Of a DNA stretch of 64,000 nucleotides, positions 11,711 through 22,770 are shown in pieces. The notes below the pieces were generated by a model. That model was not told the origin of the DNA and made no database searches. It saw only the letters and a program-made list of their open reading frames with translations. Origin of the DNA: Cephalotus follicularis. Its lineage: Eukaryota; Streptophyta; Magnoliopsida; Oxalidales; Cephalotaceae. The translations under genes were made by a program, and so were the position numbers. The stretch covers positions 514,444 through 578,443 of the forward strand of contig BDDD01000081.1 of NCBI GenBank assembly GCA_001972305.1, written 5' to 3'. The first letter of the stretch is position 1. Every line of letters begins with the position of its first letter.

Positions 11711-12391
11711 CAGCTGTATGCCAAATTCAGTAAGTACAAATTTTGTCTTGACTGTGTGATCTTTCTTGGTCACATTGTATCTGGAGAAGGTTTGGCGGTG
11801 GATCCGTCAAAGACAGAGGTGGTACGAGATTGGCCATAGCCAAAGAATGTGACGGAGGTACGCAGTTTCCTTGGCTTGGCAGGTTATTATCAGAGATTTA
11901 TCCAGAACTTTTCGAGAATAGTTGAGCCCTTGACTAGACTGACCCAGAAGAAGACCTTGTTTGTCTGGGACGAAGATTATGAAGCCAGTTTTTGTGAACT
12001 GAAGGACCGGTTGGTTTCCGCTCCTATCCTGGCATTACCTGAGGGCAATGAGGGCTTTGCAGTCTATAGTGATGCATCGGGTAAGGTCTTGGGCTGCGTG
12101 CTGATGCAGTAAGGAAAGGTGATTGCTTATGCTTCTAGGAAGCTGAAGCCGTATGAAGAAAACTACCCAACTCATACCCTTGAACTTGCAGCTATTATTT
12201 TTGCCCTTCAGAAGTGGAGACACTATCTCTATGGGGCGCAGTTTGAGATCTTTATCGATCATAAGACTTTGAGGTACCTGTTCTGTCAGGACACACTGAA
12301 CATGAGACAGCGCAGGTGGGTAGAGTTCTTTAATGATTATGACAACAGTATCTAGTACCACTCGAGGAAAGCGAATGTAGTCGCTGATGCC
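11711..12391 (+). pseudogene. pol: G2 RT connection and RNase H, broken by four stops
   Basis: Translation past the TAG at 11708 gives [46 protein letters not shown], then the RNase H region [59 protein letters not shown] and [11 protein letters not shown]. Further stops lie at 11837-11839 (TAG), 12110-12112 (TAA) and 12353-12355 (TAG), each at a conserved Gln. The frame is otherwise collinear, so point decay rather than rearrangement silenced it. Confidence 0.88.
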
Positions 12392-13941
12392 TTGAGCCGT
12401 AAGGCTATGGTTGCCAGTACAATGGTGTCGCAATGGAAGATGTTGGAAGACTCCCAAGAGTGGTCTCCGTTCAATCAGTCACCAGGGATCTTACTAGCTG
12501 ACATGCGAGTCCAGCCAGTGTTACTTGATCACATCAGGGATGCACAACCACATGACCCAGAGTTGCAACGAATTTGGGACAACCTCGACTCGGAATCTGA
12601 TTTCCGGGTACATGCTGATGGTATTCTGAGATATCGGGGACGTGTATGTCTTCCGAATGAACCAAGACTGAAGGATGAGTTACTCCACGAGGCTTATAAA
12701 TCTCTTTACATTATTCATCCTGGTAGCACCAAGATGTACAAAGATATGAAGAAAACTTACTGGTGGCCCGGCATGAAGCGCGAGATTGCTGAATATGTCG
12801 CGAAGTGTTTGACTTGCCAGAGGGTCAAGGTCGAGCACCAAAGACCTGCAGGACTGTTACAATCATTACCAGTGGCAGAGTGGAAATGGGAACACATTAC
12901 GATGGACTTTGTTTCTGGATTTCCACTTACTAGGCATCGTCATAATGCCGTGTGGGTTATTGTTGATAGACTCACCAAATCAGCACACTTCTTGCCCACA
13001 CATGTCATTGATTCTGCGAGCAAGTGGGCTCGATTGTATGTGAAGGAGATTGTGAGACTGCACGGTGTCCCAGTGAGCATCATTTGTGATAGGTATTCGA
13101 TCTTTACTTCCAACTTCTGGAAGAGATTCCAGACAGCCTTCGGAACAAGATTGAATCTCAGTACTGCTTTCCACCCCAGACAGACGGACAGTCAAAACGT
13201 ACCATCCAAATCCTGGAGGATATGCTTCGGACTTGCGTGATCGATTTTGGTGGAACCTGGGAAGACCATATCCCTCTGATAGAGTTTTCATACAATAACA
13301 GCTATCACTTGAGTATTGGTATGGCTCCATACGAGGCACTGTATGGGAGAAAGTGTAGGTCACCCGTCTGTTGGGACGAAATTGGTGAACGACCATTTCT
13401 TGGGTCGGATTTGGTGGAGGAGACAATGGGGAAAGTCAAGTTCATCAGAGAAAAGTTGCTTATAGCACAGAGTCGGCAGAAGAGCTATGCCGACAGTGTG
13501 AAGAGAAGGCCTTTAACCTTCAATGTTGGAGATTATGTGTTTTTGAAAGTATCTCCGTGGAAAGGGGTGCAAAGATTCGAGAAAAAGGGCAAGTTAGCGC
13601 CACGCTATATTGGTCCTTTTGAGATTCTGGAGAGGGTTGGGGAGGTAGCTTATCAGCTAGCCTTGCCTCCTACCTTGTCAGGTTTACATGATGTCTTTCA
13701 TGTATCGATGCTACGAGGTTATATCTGAGATCCATCACATGTCTTGGATTATGACTCGGTTACGGTAAGGGATGATCTTTCTTGCGAGGAGTCACCCGTG
13801 AGAATCTTGGATTGGATGACGCAAGTATTGAGGAACCGAACCATTCCGATGGTAAAGGTTCAGTGGCAATTTCATCGGCCGGATGAAGCAACTTGGGAAC
13901 GTGAAGATCACATCCAAGAACGTTGCCCGCATTTGTTTTAG
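12392..13941 (+). pseudogene. pol: G2 integrase with chromodomain
   Basis: Zinc-binding region (HEAYKSLYIIHPGSTKMY, CLTCQRVK), core start WEHITMDFVSGFPLT, and IICDRYSIFTSNFW, where the second catalytic Asp is followed by the altered RYSI. A 4-bp duplication (CAGA) near 13180 shifts the frame; the other frame continues GQSKRTIQILEDML, again Lys for the catalytic Glu. The GPY/F module (YIGPFEILERVGEVAYQLAL) is in 13222-13728, stop TGA 13726-13728. The last part (13744-13941) is a chromodomain, MTQVLRNRTIPMVKVQW to TWEREDH, ending CPHLF. Confidence 0.88.
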
Positions 13942-13973
13942 TATTGTGTTAATTTCGAGGATGAAATTTCTTG

Positions 13974-13986
13974 AAGGAGGGGTGGA
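13974..13986 (+). other. G2 polypurine tract
   Basis: AAGGAGGGGTGGA directly precedes the TG of the 3' LTR, downstream of a typical GAGGATGAAATTTC end of the gypsy coding region. Confidence 0.85.
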
Positions 13987-14137
13987 TGTAACACCCGGTA
14001 TTTTCCTACTTGTAATATTTCATTTTAAGATGTAATCTTAGGCTTGAATTAATGAGAATGTTGGAGATTTCAACCTCAAAGATGTTTCCAAACCCTAACT
14101 ATTGCTTGGGGAAAGAATTGTGTGTGTTAAACTAGAA

Positions 14138-15495
14138 ATCGATGATGTTTTGAGGTAATCGCGTCGATGTCTTTGTAAAGACGTTGACGCCTATGGAACC
14201 GAGATACACGTGAATGCATGGACATGCACATCGATGTAAGGTAAAGACATCGACACCTTCGTACAAAAGGGGAAAAGACATCGACGTCTAAGGAAAGACG
14301 TCGACGCCTTTGTAAAGAACATCTGTCACGTTATACACTGACAGAGTAACATGCAATGGGTGATCTTTGAGGGATCATCCAGACACCTTGAGGCACGAGT
14401 AGGAGACGTGTTGATCATGCACAATGGCCTCCTGACCTGCATGACTGAAGAAGGGTGAAGTAGGTAACAAGTGTTTCCATGCATGGAACCTGCAAAAGAA
14501 AAGAGGAGAAGAAAACAAAAGGGAAGGCAGAGTTCTGGGAAAGAGGGGGAGAGCACGAGAGTGCTCATTGAATACAAGGAGAAAGAGGATGGTGGAGCCA
14601 CCTACATAAGAACAACCCTTCCCACCTCTCTCTCTCGTTTAAAACACTAAAGGAAAGAAAGAAAAGAAAATCAGTGAGTGTGAGGAAGAGAGAGCCACCA
14701 TTGTTGAGCTTGATTGGAGCTAGAACTTGGAGCCCGTGGATAGCAGTTGCTGGGAGGATCTTGGAGCTGCTGTGGCCAGAACCTGGGAACTCAAAGAGGT
14801 GGACTTACAAGGTTTCTAACTTGAAACTAGAGGTAGGGGAAAGTGATAATCTTGTACATGCATTTTGGGTTTTAAGTTAGTGAATAACATGATGAATTGC
14901 ATGTTAATGGCTGAATTGTGATTATGGACTTGTTGTGATGACTAATGTAATGTACGGAGTGAACATGCATGTGCAAATTACATGAGTGTGTGAACTGGTT
15001 TATGTATGGGTGATTTTGATGATGGCCTGCTGTGTTAAAACTATGGAGAAAACATTCTGGGTTGGATAAACGTTGACGTCTACCTGAAGACATCGATCTC
15101 TTCGTGTACGTATGAAAAAGACATCGATGTTTGAGTAAAAACATCGACGCCTTTTCTGGGTAATCACAGAACTATATTGTTTATGGAAGATGGTGAATTA
15201 GCCACTTGGGATTACATGTTTGATTATGAATTGACGTTCTGGTTACATATCCTGATAACCAGTAGCTTTTCTTGCGCCTTGAAAGGATGAGTTTCGCTTA
15301 TATGAGGATTTAGGGGCTGGATTCTTCCCTCCAGAATCCAGACTCGCGAACTGATACCTTCTAGTATCATAAAGACATCGATGTCTTTAGAAAGGCATCG
15401 ACGTCTTTGATCCAAAAACGCCTGGGAATAACTGTACATAGGATCGATGCCTTAGGGTAAAGACGTCGATGCCTTAGGGATAGACATCGACGCCT
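14138..15495. repeat. TCGA-centred palindromes in G2 LTR
   Basis: Motifs of the form ACRTCGAYGYC occur near 14162, 14229, 14249, 14279, 14298, 15089, 15120, 15141, 15374, 15395, 15443, 15462 and 15484, in three groups separated by ordinary LTR sequence. They match the motif in the G1 LTR. Confidence 0.8.
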
Positions 15496-15674
15496 ATCTC
15501 TCTGTTTAATGGAATTTCACTCGAATGGGACCCGCTAGACCCGAAATGACTCTAGAAACGATCTTAGATGCATTCTGAGCATATGTTTGCATTATTATTG
15601 TAAATTGCATTATGGTTTATTTCTAAAAAGTGTTAACCATTTTGAAAAGCTTGCATAATTTTTATAATCATTAT

Positions 15675-15906
15675 TGTGCAAAAATGTATATTTGTCAACA
15701 TATGAATATATATATTTTCGAAATGACTGGGGAAAGTATTTTCCAATGACGGAGAAACGTTTTAAAGGATTGATTATGCAATCAAATGTATTGTGCAAAA
15801 ATGTATATTTGTCAACATATGAATTTATATATTTTCGAAATGATTGGGGAAGTATTTCCAAAGATGGAGAAATGTTTTAAAAGATTGATTATACAATCAA
15901 ATGTAT
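15675..15906. repeat. 117-bp tandem duplication in G2 LTR
   Basis: Two adjacent copies begin TGTGCAAAAATGTATATTTG (15675 and 15792) and end CAATCAAATGTAT. They differ by scattered substitutions and a few 1-bp indels, so the duplication is not recent. Confidence 0.85.
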
Positions 15907-16845
15907 TGTATTAAGTTTTATAACTTATCACAACTTGTGAACGGAGTAATATATTTTAAACAAATATATGTGATCAAGTAATCATATTTTATTGCTTGAC
16001 TTGTACTGTGCAATGCTTGTGCCTGTTGATTATTATCCGCTGTGCTAATAACCTGTTGATTACTTAGCCACTGTGCTAGTAACCTGCTGTTAGTTTAGCC
16101 GTTGTGCTAAACAACATACGGAGGACTTGCTCCAAGCCATTCGCAAACGGGGATGGGGTAAGAGTGCATGACGTTGGGGCCAGGAGGTGGCGACGGTCAT
16201 GACGACTTGTTTGTCTGGTTCCTTTTGGGACATACTTGTTGCTTGTGTTGATATAACTCATGAGGCTATACCTGTATTGTGAACATGCATATATTTTTAT
16301 ATGTATATACGAAGATATAATTATTGTGAAAATTACATGTCATATTGCATCATAATGCATTCATTCATGATACTCATTATCATATGACTCGAACTGTATT
16401 TATGAGTTTTTCACTTAGCCGAGTGAGGACAAAGTCTAACCCCTACTGTAACAGATTGACGGAGTGGATATGATATGGAGCATGCATGGAGACTTAAAGA
16501 GAAGACTTAGTTATCTCTCTTATTTTTATGTACTGGGTTAATGGACATTGGTCATGTTATTTGAATTATTGTAACGTGGGTTTATTTTATCTCATACTGT
16601 ATTTTCACGCTCCGTTTTTGGGCGATCGACAATGAGGTTGGGTTTTGTATAAACTTGTTGGGCATCACGTAGTATGGGATGCATGATGTATGTTTAAATT
16701 CGGCTTTGTACATGAATGCTTCCGCTAACGAGAAATTTATTTATAGGTAAAATTGCATGAGCTGAATTATGTTATGTTGATTGACTTACCAATGTATATG
16801 TTGTCTTAATGTGGAAACGGGGGCGTGACACTATCCAGGGATTTT

Positions 16846-16858
16846 GGCTCTGACACCA
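16846..16858 (-). other. Primer-binding-site-like sequence (EPRV)
   Basis: Minus-strand TGGTGTCAGAGCC has one mismatch to the tRNA-iMet complement TGGTATCAGAGCC. No LTR terminus ending in CA abuts it, which favours a pararetrovirus over an LTR element. Confidence 0.55.
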
Positions 16859-17114
16859 TTTAGGGTGCGGAAGCTAATAGCAATTTAAGCAAAGATAAAT
16901 AACAGATAAATGGATAAAATAACAGTAAAAGAAGATGAACAGAAAGATGCAAACAGAGAAATGATAAAAGAACAGAAAGATAAATAATAGTTATAGTGAC
17001 TGAAAGTATATAAATGAATTAAAATTGCTGAAAGTAAATACTGAAAGGAAACACTGAAACAAAATAAATTAATTGAAAGCAATTGATATGAAGAAGTTAA
17101 ATGGAAAAAGGTTA

Positions 17115-17700
17115 CACACTGTCAGGACGCAGCCCTCTGTAGATGGACCTTTTCAATTACTGAATTTAAATTGCATTAATTAAATAAAAAGACACCACAC
17201 TGGCAGGACGCTGTCCTCTGTAGATGGGTCTTTTTAATTACTAAATGTAAATTTCATTAATTTAATGAAAAGACACCACACTGGCAGGACGCTGTCCTCT
17301 GTAGATGGGTCTTTTTAATACTGAAAGTAAATGACTGAATTTAAAAGTTTAAGCCACCACTCTGTCAGGAGGTACAACCGTCCTTATAAATGGGTCTTAA
17401 ACAAAACAAAATAAAATACTAAAATGAAATACTTAGATTAACTTTTCCATACTGTGAGACGGTTATACCGATCATATCGATGGATAAGTTAATTTAGTTA
17501 ATAATAATAAATTCAATGAATAGTGATCAGAATAGTGAAAACTCAATGAATAGTGAATAGTAAACCCAATAAATAGTGATCATAATAGTGAAAACTCAAT
17601 GAATAGAGAATAGTAAACTCAATGAATAGTGACATAATAGTAAAAACTCAATGAATAGTGAATAGTAAACTTAATGAATAGTAATCATAATCGTAGAATA
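17115..17700. repeat. Two tandem repeat arrays in the EPRV leader
   Basis: The first array has three clear 81-bp units sharing CAGGACGCTGTCCTCTGTAG (starting near 17123, 17204 and 17285) and one or two decayed units up to 17490. The second (17510-17700) has about three 53-bp units with GTGAAAACTCAATGAATAG. Neither encodes a sensible protein. Confidence 0.8.
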
Positions 17701-18345
17701 ATACTTACTTGAAAATTGATTGCATAAACTATGTACAAAGCTTTACTTGAAATAACGCTTACATAGGAATTGAAGTATATACAAACTTATTTGAAATGGT
17801 TACCGGAACTTATGCCGGAATGCTTACAATAGTTCAATATTGGATGATGGTTCAAGTGTTTACTCTTAGGCTCTAAGTGTTTACAATTTGAGGGAAATGT
17901 TTTGGAGAATTTGTTGGAGAATTTAAAGGGAAACTAGACTTGTAAGAGAACAAGTTTAGGAAATGATAACTTGCTTCTTCAAAATTTTGCTTTGAGAATT
18001 GCTTTCTGAAATTGCTTGACGAATAAGGAAGGCTTGGTATATATAGGCCTTGTTGAGTGGGTTTACTATTTATGAATAGTAACTTGTCTAGTGGAGTTAT
18101 TGTTCATGAATAGTATCTTGTCTGCTGAGTGCTTCAAATAGTGAATTGCGGCTGTGATGTTGACGTTTCTCCCGTAATTTTGTACTGATTTTTTCTGGTG
18201 ATTGGTCTTCTCTTTCAAAATGGAATCCATTCATCTCATCCATTGACTAAGGGTTCTATTTTCTGATAGTGTTTTGCGATAGTCAGTGTTTTAAATCATT
18301 TCTCTTCTACTAATTTCTATTAATGGGTCACAATCTGTTTCATTC

Positions 18346-18660
18346 TCAAGACTGATATGAATATGGGATTGAGTTGAATAGATTTTTTTGTATGTGATCT
18401 TCAGCGATAAGTCTGAAGCTAAAAGGAATGTAGCAATGATTCCATTTGGTTGGAATTGTTCTTGCTATCCAATGACGAATATGTTCTTCAAGCGAACGAG
18501 AGCAATCCCATAGTCCCATATGGATCAAATGTGGGTACAGTTGTGGGGCATGGTTGTACCCTTGAATTTGTATTAGATGTCTGTCCGGCTTTATACTATG
18601 GGTAAATTCTGGAGGTGTGGATGCGATTATTGTCTGGATGTCTTGAAATCCTCGAACCAT
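18346..18660 (-). pseudogene. Unknown ORF, distal part of EPRV-like unit
   Basis: A 104-aa frame beginning MVRGFQDIQTIIASTPPEFT. Similar amino-acid character runs on from the ORF at 18730-19683 across a short frame break. No domain is recognised. Position, downstream of the RT-like part and upstream of the TATA box, makes it the last gene segment of the unit. It could be a viral accessory protein or host-derived sequence. Confidence 0.4.
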
Positions 18661-18729
18661 TAGATCTAATCCAATAATTTTTATTTTTCTTCCAAACTGT
18701 TGGAAATGGCTGAAATCTATAAAAATAAC

Positions 18730-19683
18730 TTATTGAAGCATGCCATGATCCATGAGGAATTGTGGAGTAATTGTTTTATTTTGAAAAATGTACTCTTTGG
18801 GGCCTGATAGATCCCAACAGGCTGTGTAAATTTTATATGCCAAATGGCAGGTATAAGAATATTTGTCTATTGGTAGGGATTGACAAGTATCTAATATTTT
18901 TGGGCACTGGATTTGTTGGTTTTTTGGAAAATAGTAAGATAAATGGCTAGCAGAAATTTTTGGGAATTGTTGAGGATTTGAAAGAATGTGTCTGAGGAAG
19001 TCTTGAATTACCTGAAAATTATTGAATAGACTTTGACGCCTCATTTCTTGCATGGTTTCTACAATTCCTTCAAGGTTGTAGTCTCTTAATTTTTTAAAAA
19101 TAGTGTTGGGAAAGAAGAATGCTCTTGAATTTCTTATCTCTATCCCAGTGGGGGATAAAGTGTTATCTTCTATCTCAGTAGGAGATGGAAGTTTTTTCTT
19201 TCTTGTTGCTCTGTCAAGTGACAGTGTTTCCATTGTGTTTGACATTTTTATGAATGAATGAAAGAATGAACTATCTTTATATGGGCTTCGATGAGTGGGA
19301 TTACTGTAGGGAAATAGTATTTTGTTTGTAAATGGAATCTTTACACACAATGTTTTCATACGCACAAAATAAAATCTAATAGCTTCGCATGCAAGAATTT
19401 TATCAAGCACATAAAATAATTTTGAATGTTTCTCTAATGTTTCCATCACATTTTGCTTTGTCTTAGTGGAAGACAAAGTGTCACTCATATTTTTCTTTAT
19501 CTCAGTGGGAGATAAAGTATTTTTAAAGGATTTTTTTTTCTGTAAAACAAATGGGAAGATGTTTTTGTAAAAATCTTTTGGATGATTGTGGATAAAATAA
19601 TTTGTATGTAAAATGTTTTCTTGCTTGTAAAATTTAACATTTTCGTATATAGGGCCCTTTTCAAGCATATGTAATGTTTGCAA
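18730..19683 (-). CDS. Unknown 317-aa ORF with embedded hairpin repeats
   Basis: The longest open frame of the EPRV-like unit. It is rich in Lys, Phe, Tyr and Ile. The first half contains variants of the peptide SDTLSPTEIKK, encoded by the palindromic repeat described separately. The second half (NLEGIVETMQEMRRQSLFNN onward to YIFQNKTITPQFLMDHGMLQ) looks like a folded domain, but I do not recognise its family. No zinc knuckle, DDE or transmembrane segment is visible. It may be translated only as part of a larger polyprotein; the ATG is simply the first available. Confidence 0.4.
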   Translation of the reverse strand: MQTLHMLEKGPIYENVKFYKQENILHTNYFIHNHPKDFYKNIFPFVLQKKKSFKNTLSPTEIKKNMSDTLSSTKTKQNVMETLEKHSKLFYVLDKILACEAIRFYFVRMKTLCVKIPFTNKILFPYSNPTHRSPYKDSSFFHSFIKMSNTMETLSLDRATRKKKLPSPTEIEDNTLSPTGIEIRNSRAFFFPNTIFKKLRDYNLEGIVETMQEMRRQSLFNNFQVIQDFLRHILSNPQQFPKISASHLSYYFPKNQQIQCPKILDTCQSLPIDKYSYTCHLAYKIYTACWDLSGPKEYIFQNKTITPQFLMDHGMLQ

Positions 19684-19817
19684 TCATTTTTCAAATGTTT
19701 TATTCCTTTGCAGGAATCTTATCCTTATCTTCCTGAATGATAAAGTATCACTCATAATTTTCTTTGTCTCAGTGGGAGAAAAAGTGTCACTCTTCTTTAT
19801 CTTAGTGGGAGATAAAG
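19141..19817. repeat. Dispersed palindromic hairpin repeat in EPRV copy B
   Basis: Units with inverted arms around a 5-base loop, mostly AGTGG: 19141-19157, 19172-19186, 19456-19478, 19495-19517, 19762-19784 and 19795-19817. Arms reach 9 bp, for example CTTTATCTC with GAGATAAAG and CTTTGTCTT with AAGACAAAG. On the coding strand each unit gives roughly TLSPTEIKK. Neighbouring pairs are 33 or 39 bp apart. Comparable units recur at 33776-33875. Confidence 0.9.
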
Positions 19818-20062
19818 TATCTTTAATAGATTCTATTTCTTGTAATCTCGAGAAAGCTTGTTGACATCTTTGGTTAGTATTAAAACAAATAATAAAGGAC
19901 AAAGTTGGTAATTGTTCTCTATCTGTAACAATATTTGGAAATGTTATAATAGTTCCAAGAAATCTATCATGTGTAATGAACAAATCTAATTTTGTTTTTG
20001 ACAATATTAAATCATAGGTCGGAATAATTTTGTAAAATGTATCTAAGTATTTGAAATGTTGT
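19684..20062 (-). pseudogene. EPRV reverse transcriptase, distal part (copy B)
   Basis: The frame starting in the 20004 region reads SKTKLDLFITHDRFLGTIIT, which fits the RT thumb segment after the catalytic box, then TDREQLPTLSFIICFNTN and a stretch of TLSPTE-type repeats. It continues, after removal of the solo LTR at 20063-22770, into the RT sequence at 22771 onward. Copy E (33721-34260) shows the same sequence uninterrupted. Confidence 0.6.
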
Positions 20063-22770
20063 TGTCACACCCCGTTGTTTCCCAATCACGTTAGGACAAG
20101 CATATGTGGTGATATCAGAAATAAGCATAATTAATATTCCAGCACTATTCATAAATAAATTTGCGGAAGCATTCGATAAGCCGGAATATAAATACAAGCC
20201 GTCCGCACACATCTCATACTACGTGCGGATAAAACCAACAATTATCCTTACAAAAAGGAAATAAAACACAACATGGGATGTGATCTGTATGATACAATAC
20301 AATACAATACAATACAATACATCATAAGGAAATAACAACCTTAAATCGAAAATAAGAAGCTCTCCAAGCTTCAGCGGCAATCTCCAAGGTCTTCGCTTAA
20401 TCTGAAATTGTAGGGGTTAGCCGTTGTCCTCACTTGGGTAAGTAGGAAGATAATGTATGATAAGGAATATATGAATGCAACATGTATGATAGTTTATATC
20501 AAAATAACATTTAAATGAGCCAATATATGAGCAATCATGCCAAGTGGCCATAAATAGTGCATATGCAATAATACCTCACAAGGGTACAATCAATTCATCC
20601 ATCAATTGGGTGTCACATGTCGCTAACTCCTAGCACCAACTGTGCACACCTATCTATCACCCTATGCTCCGAAGATGATAGATCAGGTAACATTTACTAC
20701 CGGAGTTGGCAGGTAGTTTAACAATAAAATATGCAATGCAGACACATTTAGGTGATGCTCTGGCCAACTCTTGGCACCCAGGATCACATCCATAGTCAGT
20801 GACATCCTCCATCACTCGGCTACGACAAACATAGACAATCAATTCAAGCATTTCAATAATAATATTACATATATCAGCAATATGCAATATAAAAGTTGTT
20901 TTCTGTAAAAACATATAACAATCATTTATCGTACATCTCTTCGGAGGAAAATGATCTCAATTCAATAGTGGTTTCCAGTTTAAGAAACAAAACAGTAGGT
21001 ACCTCTCATATAGGAGGAAAATCAGTTGTTCCTTTTAAACAATAAGTGTCCATTTGAAAATGATAGATAATATCATGTATTGTGCATATAGCACATAGTT
21101 GATTCAATCATTGAAATATGAAACAGTAGGTTTATAACAGTTATTGGTATATACTAATCATCAATAACATATACAGAAACAATATCACAATTCAGTGGTA
21201 ATGCAAGAATTCTCAAAGAATATCATTACATAGTCAATTCATATGCAACTCTCACAAGGAGTGTGTACATTGTTTAGTTTTGGAATGAAATTGTATATGA
21301 GGCCAGGATTAACTATTCTAGTCATCCAAATTGAGGCCAGGTTCATTGCATTCAAAATTGGGGCCTTAATAGGATTTATACCAGAAAATTTTACCCAGAA
21401 CAGTCGGCTGCCCTCAAGATTAGCCCACTGCCTTGGTTGTGTAGTCGACTGCTTTGCCTTGGCAGTCGACTGGATAGGTTGAGTAGTCGACTGCCATGAG
21501 GTCCAGTCGACTGCCTCTGCCCAGAAAATGCAAAAAATAGCAAGTCATGCACTTCAAGTTCATTTTCCAATCAATTTCAACACATGTAATCATGCAGAAA
21601 CTAGACATACACTATATGCACACTATATCTTCCATAACATATCATTACCCCTACCTCAGTTGCTATCCCGAGATCAATTGAGTTTGATCTTTCTCTTTGA
21701 GTTTCAAGCCTTCTTCACCAACAATCTTTCAATCCAGCAAGTTCAATCTATGCATGTTTGTTTATGAACACATGCATCAGTACTAGTAAGTTTCAATAAT
21801 TCTAACAGTGGTTAATCATTATTCCATTTAAGTCTTAAACTTTCCTTTTCCAATTTCCCTTTGAATTCCATGTCAAGTACCATTCAATCTTGGATTCATT
21901 GATCTTAAGTGTGTTGACAGAAGGTATATAAATACTTAAGAAACCAGTAAGCATATATCCTAACATTAACAACAACTATAATCCATTCTAGAGGAAATAG
22001 TCACCAATTCCACTTGATCCAATCACTACTTCCCATTTCAATTCAAGAGGTTGTTAATCCTAATATTAACAGAAGATATTTAACATTCTCCTAGTCATTT
22101 TATCAGCACATGGTAGTGAGCTCGAGTTTAGAAACTTACCAAGTGTCTAAAGCTTCCAAGTCCTCCTTTTGAGCTTTCTAAATCATCCAATGCAAGCTCC
22201 AAGAATTCCTTTCTTCCCTCAGTGTTTTCTAACACTCATTCCACAATTTTAACAGCTGATATAAGTCTCAAAAGACTTTGAATTCGTCAGATTCCTTCTC
22301 CAAGTCACATGCACTCACTTTTCTCTCTTTTCTTTCCATCACATGCATCCCTCTCTTCACCTTTCTCTCATTATTTTTCAATTTGTAGGTTGTAGGTCTA
22401 CAGAGAACATGCAAGCATTCCCTTTTGCATGTTCTGGCAGGTGGTGAAACGCATGTGCCACCTAACACCCTGTCATTCTTGTCCCTGCACATGCCAGGAA
22501 TCTGTCCTGGGCAATTCCAGTCGACTGGCTATAGTGGGCAGTCGACTGCTTTCATCACGTAGCAAACAGTCGACTATTGCCCTGTGACAGTCGGCTGTTT
22601 GGGCTAGTTTAGGGCTTCTTAACTTTGATACTTCACCAAAAGTACATCCATTCATCCCAAGCATTTACCAATCATAGAAATTAGTATAATTGAACAAATA
22701 ACTCAATTAAAATGTATATTTTATTTCAAAATTAGATCAATATACATTAATTGAAGTTGCGGTTATTACA
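20063..22770 (-). mobile_element. Solo LTR of the G5 family
   Basis: The plus-strand ends are TGTCACACC and GGTTATTACA; reversed, it begins TGTAATAACCGC and ends GGGTGTGACA, matching both G5 LTRs. It is 2708 bp, flanked by the duplication GTTGT (20058-20062 and 22771-22775). The paralogous EPRV copy near 34115-34130 shows the empty site GAAATGTTGTTCTTC, proving the boundaries. It carries two clusters of the palindrome CAGTCGACTG (21402-21512 and 22517-22605), as in G5. Confidence 0.95.

Larger units (their letters stand above)
13987..16830 (+). mobile_element. G2 3' LTR
   Basis: The unit starts TGTAACACCCGG after the polypurine tract and ends GGGGGCGTGACA at 16830 (2844 bp). After it the sequence is unrelated EPRV-type DNA. 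The 5' partner LTR is absent, so no TSD can be checked. It holds TCGA-centred palindromes in three groups (14138-14310, 15085-15150, 15370-15495) and a 117-bp direct duplication at 15675-15906. The right boundary rests on the CA terminus and the change in character. Confidence 0.8.
16831..18345 (-). promoter_or_regulatory. EPRV intergenic/leader region B
   Basis: There is no coding potential. Read on the minus strand, downstream of the unknown ORFs at 18346-19683, it has a TATA box CTATATATA (18038-18046), then about 1.2 kb of repetitive leader, then a tRNA-iMet-like primer site at 16846-16858. That order, promoter then leader then PBS, is how caulimovirid intergenic regions are built (family knowledge). 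The leader holds 81-bp repeats (17115-17490) and AATAGT-rich repeats of about 53 bp (17510-17700). Whether promoter and PBS belong to one unit is inference. Confidence 0.5.
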
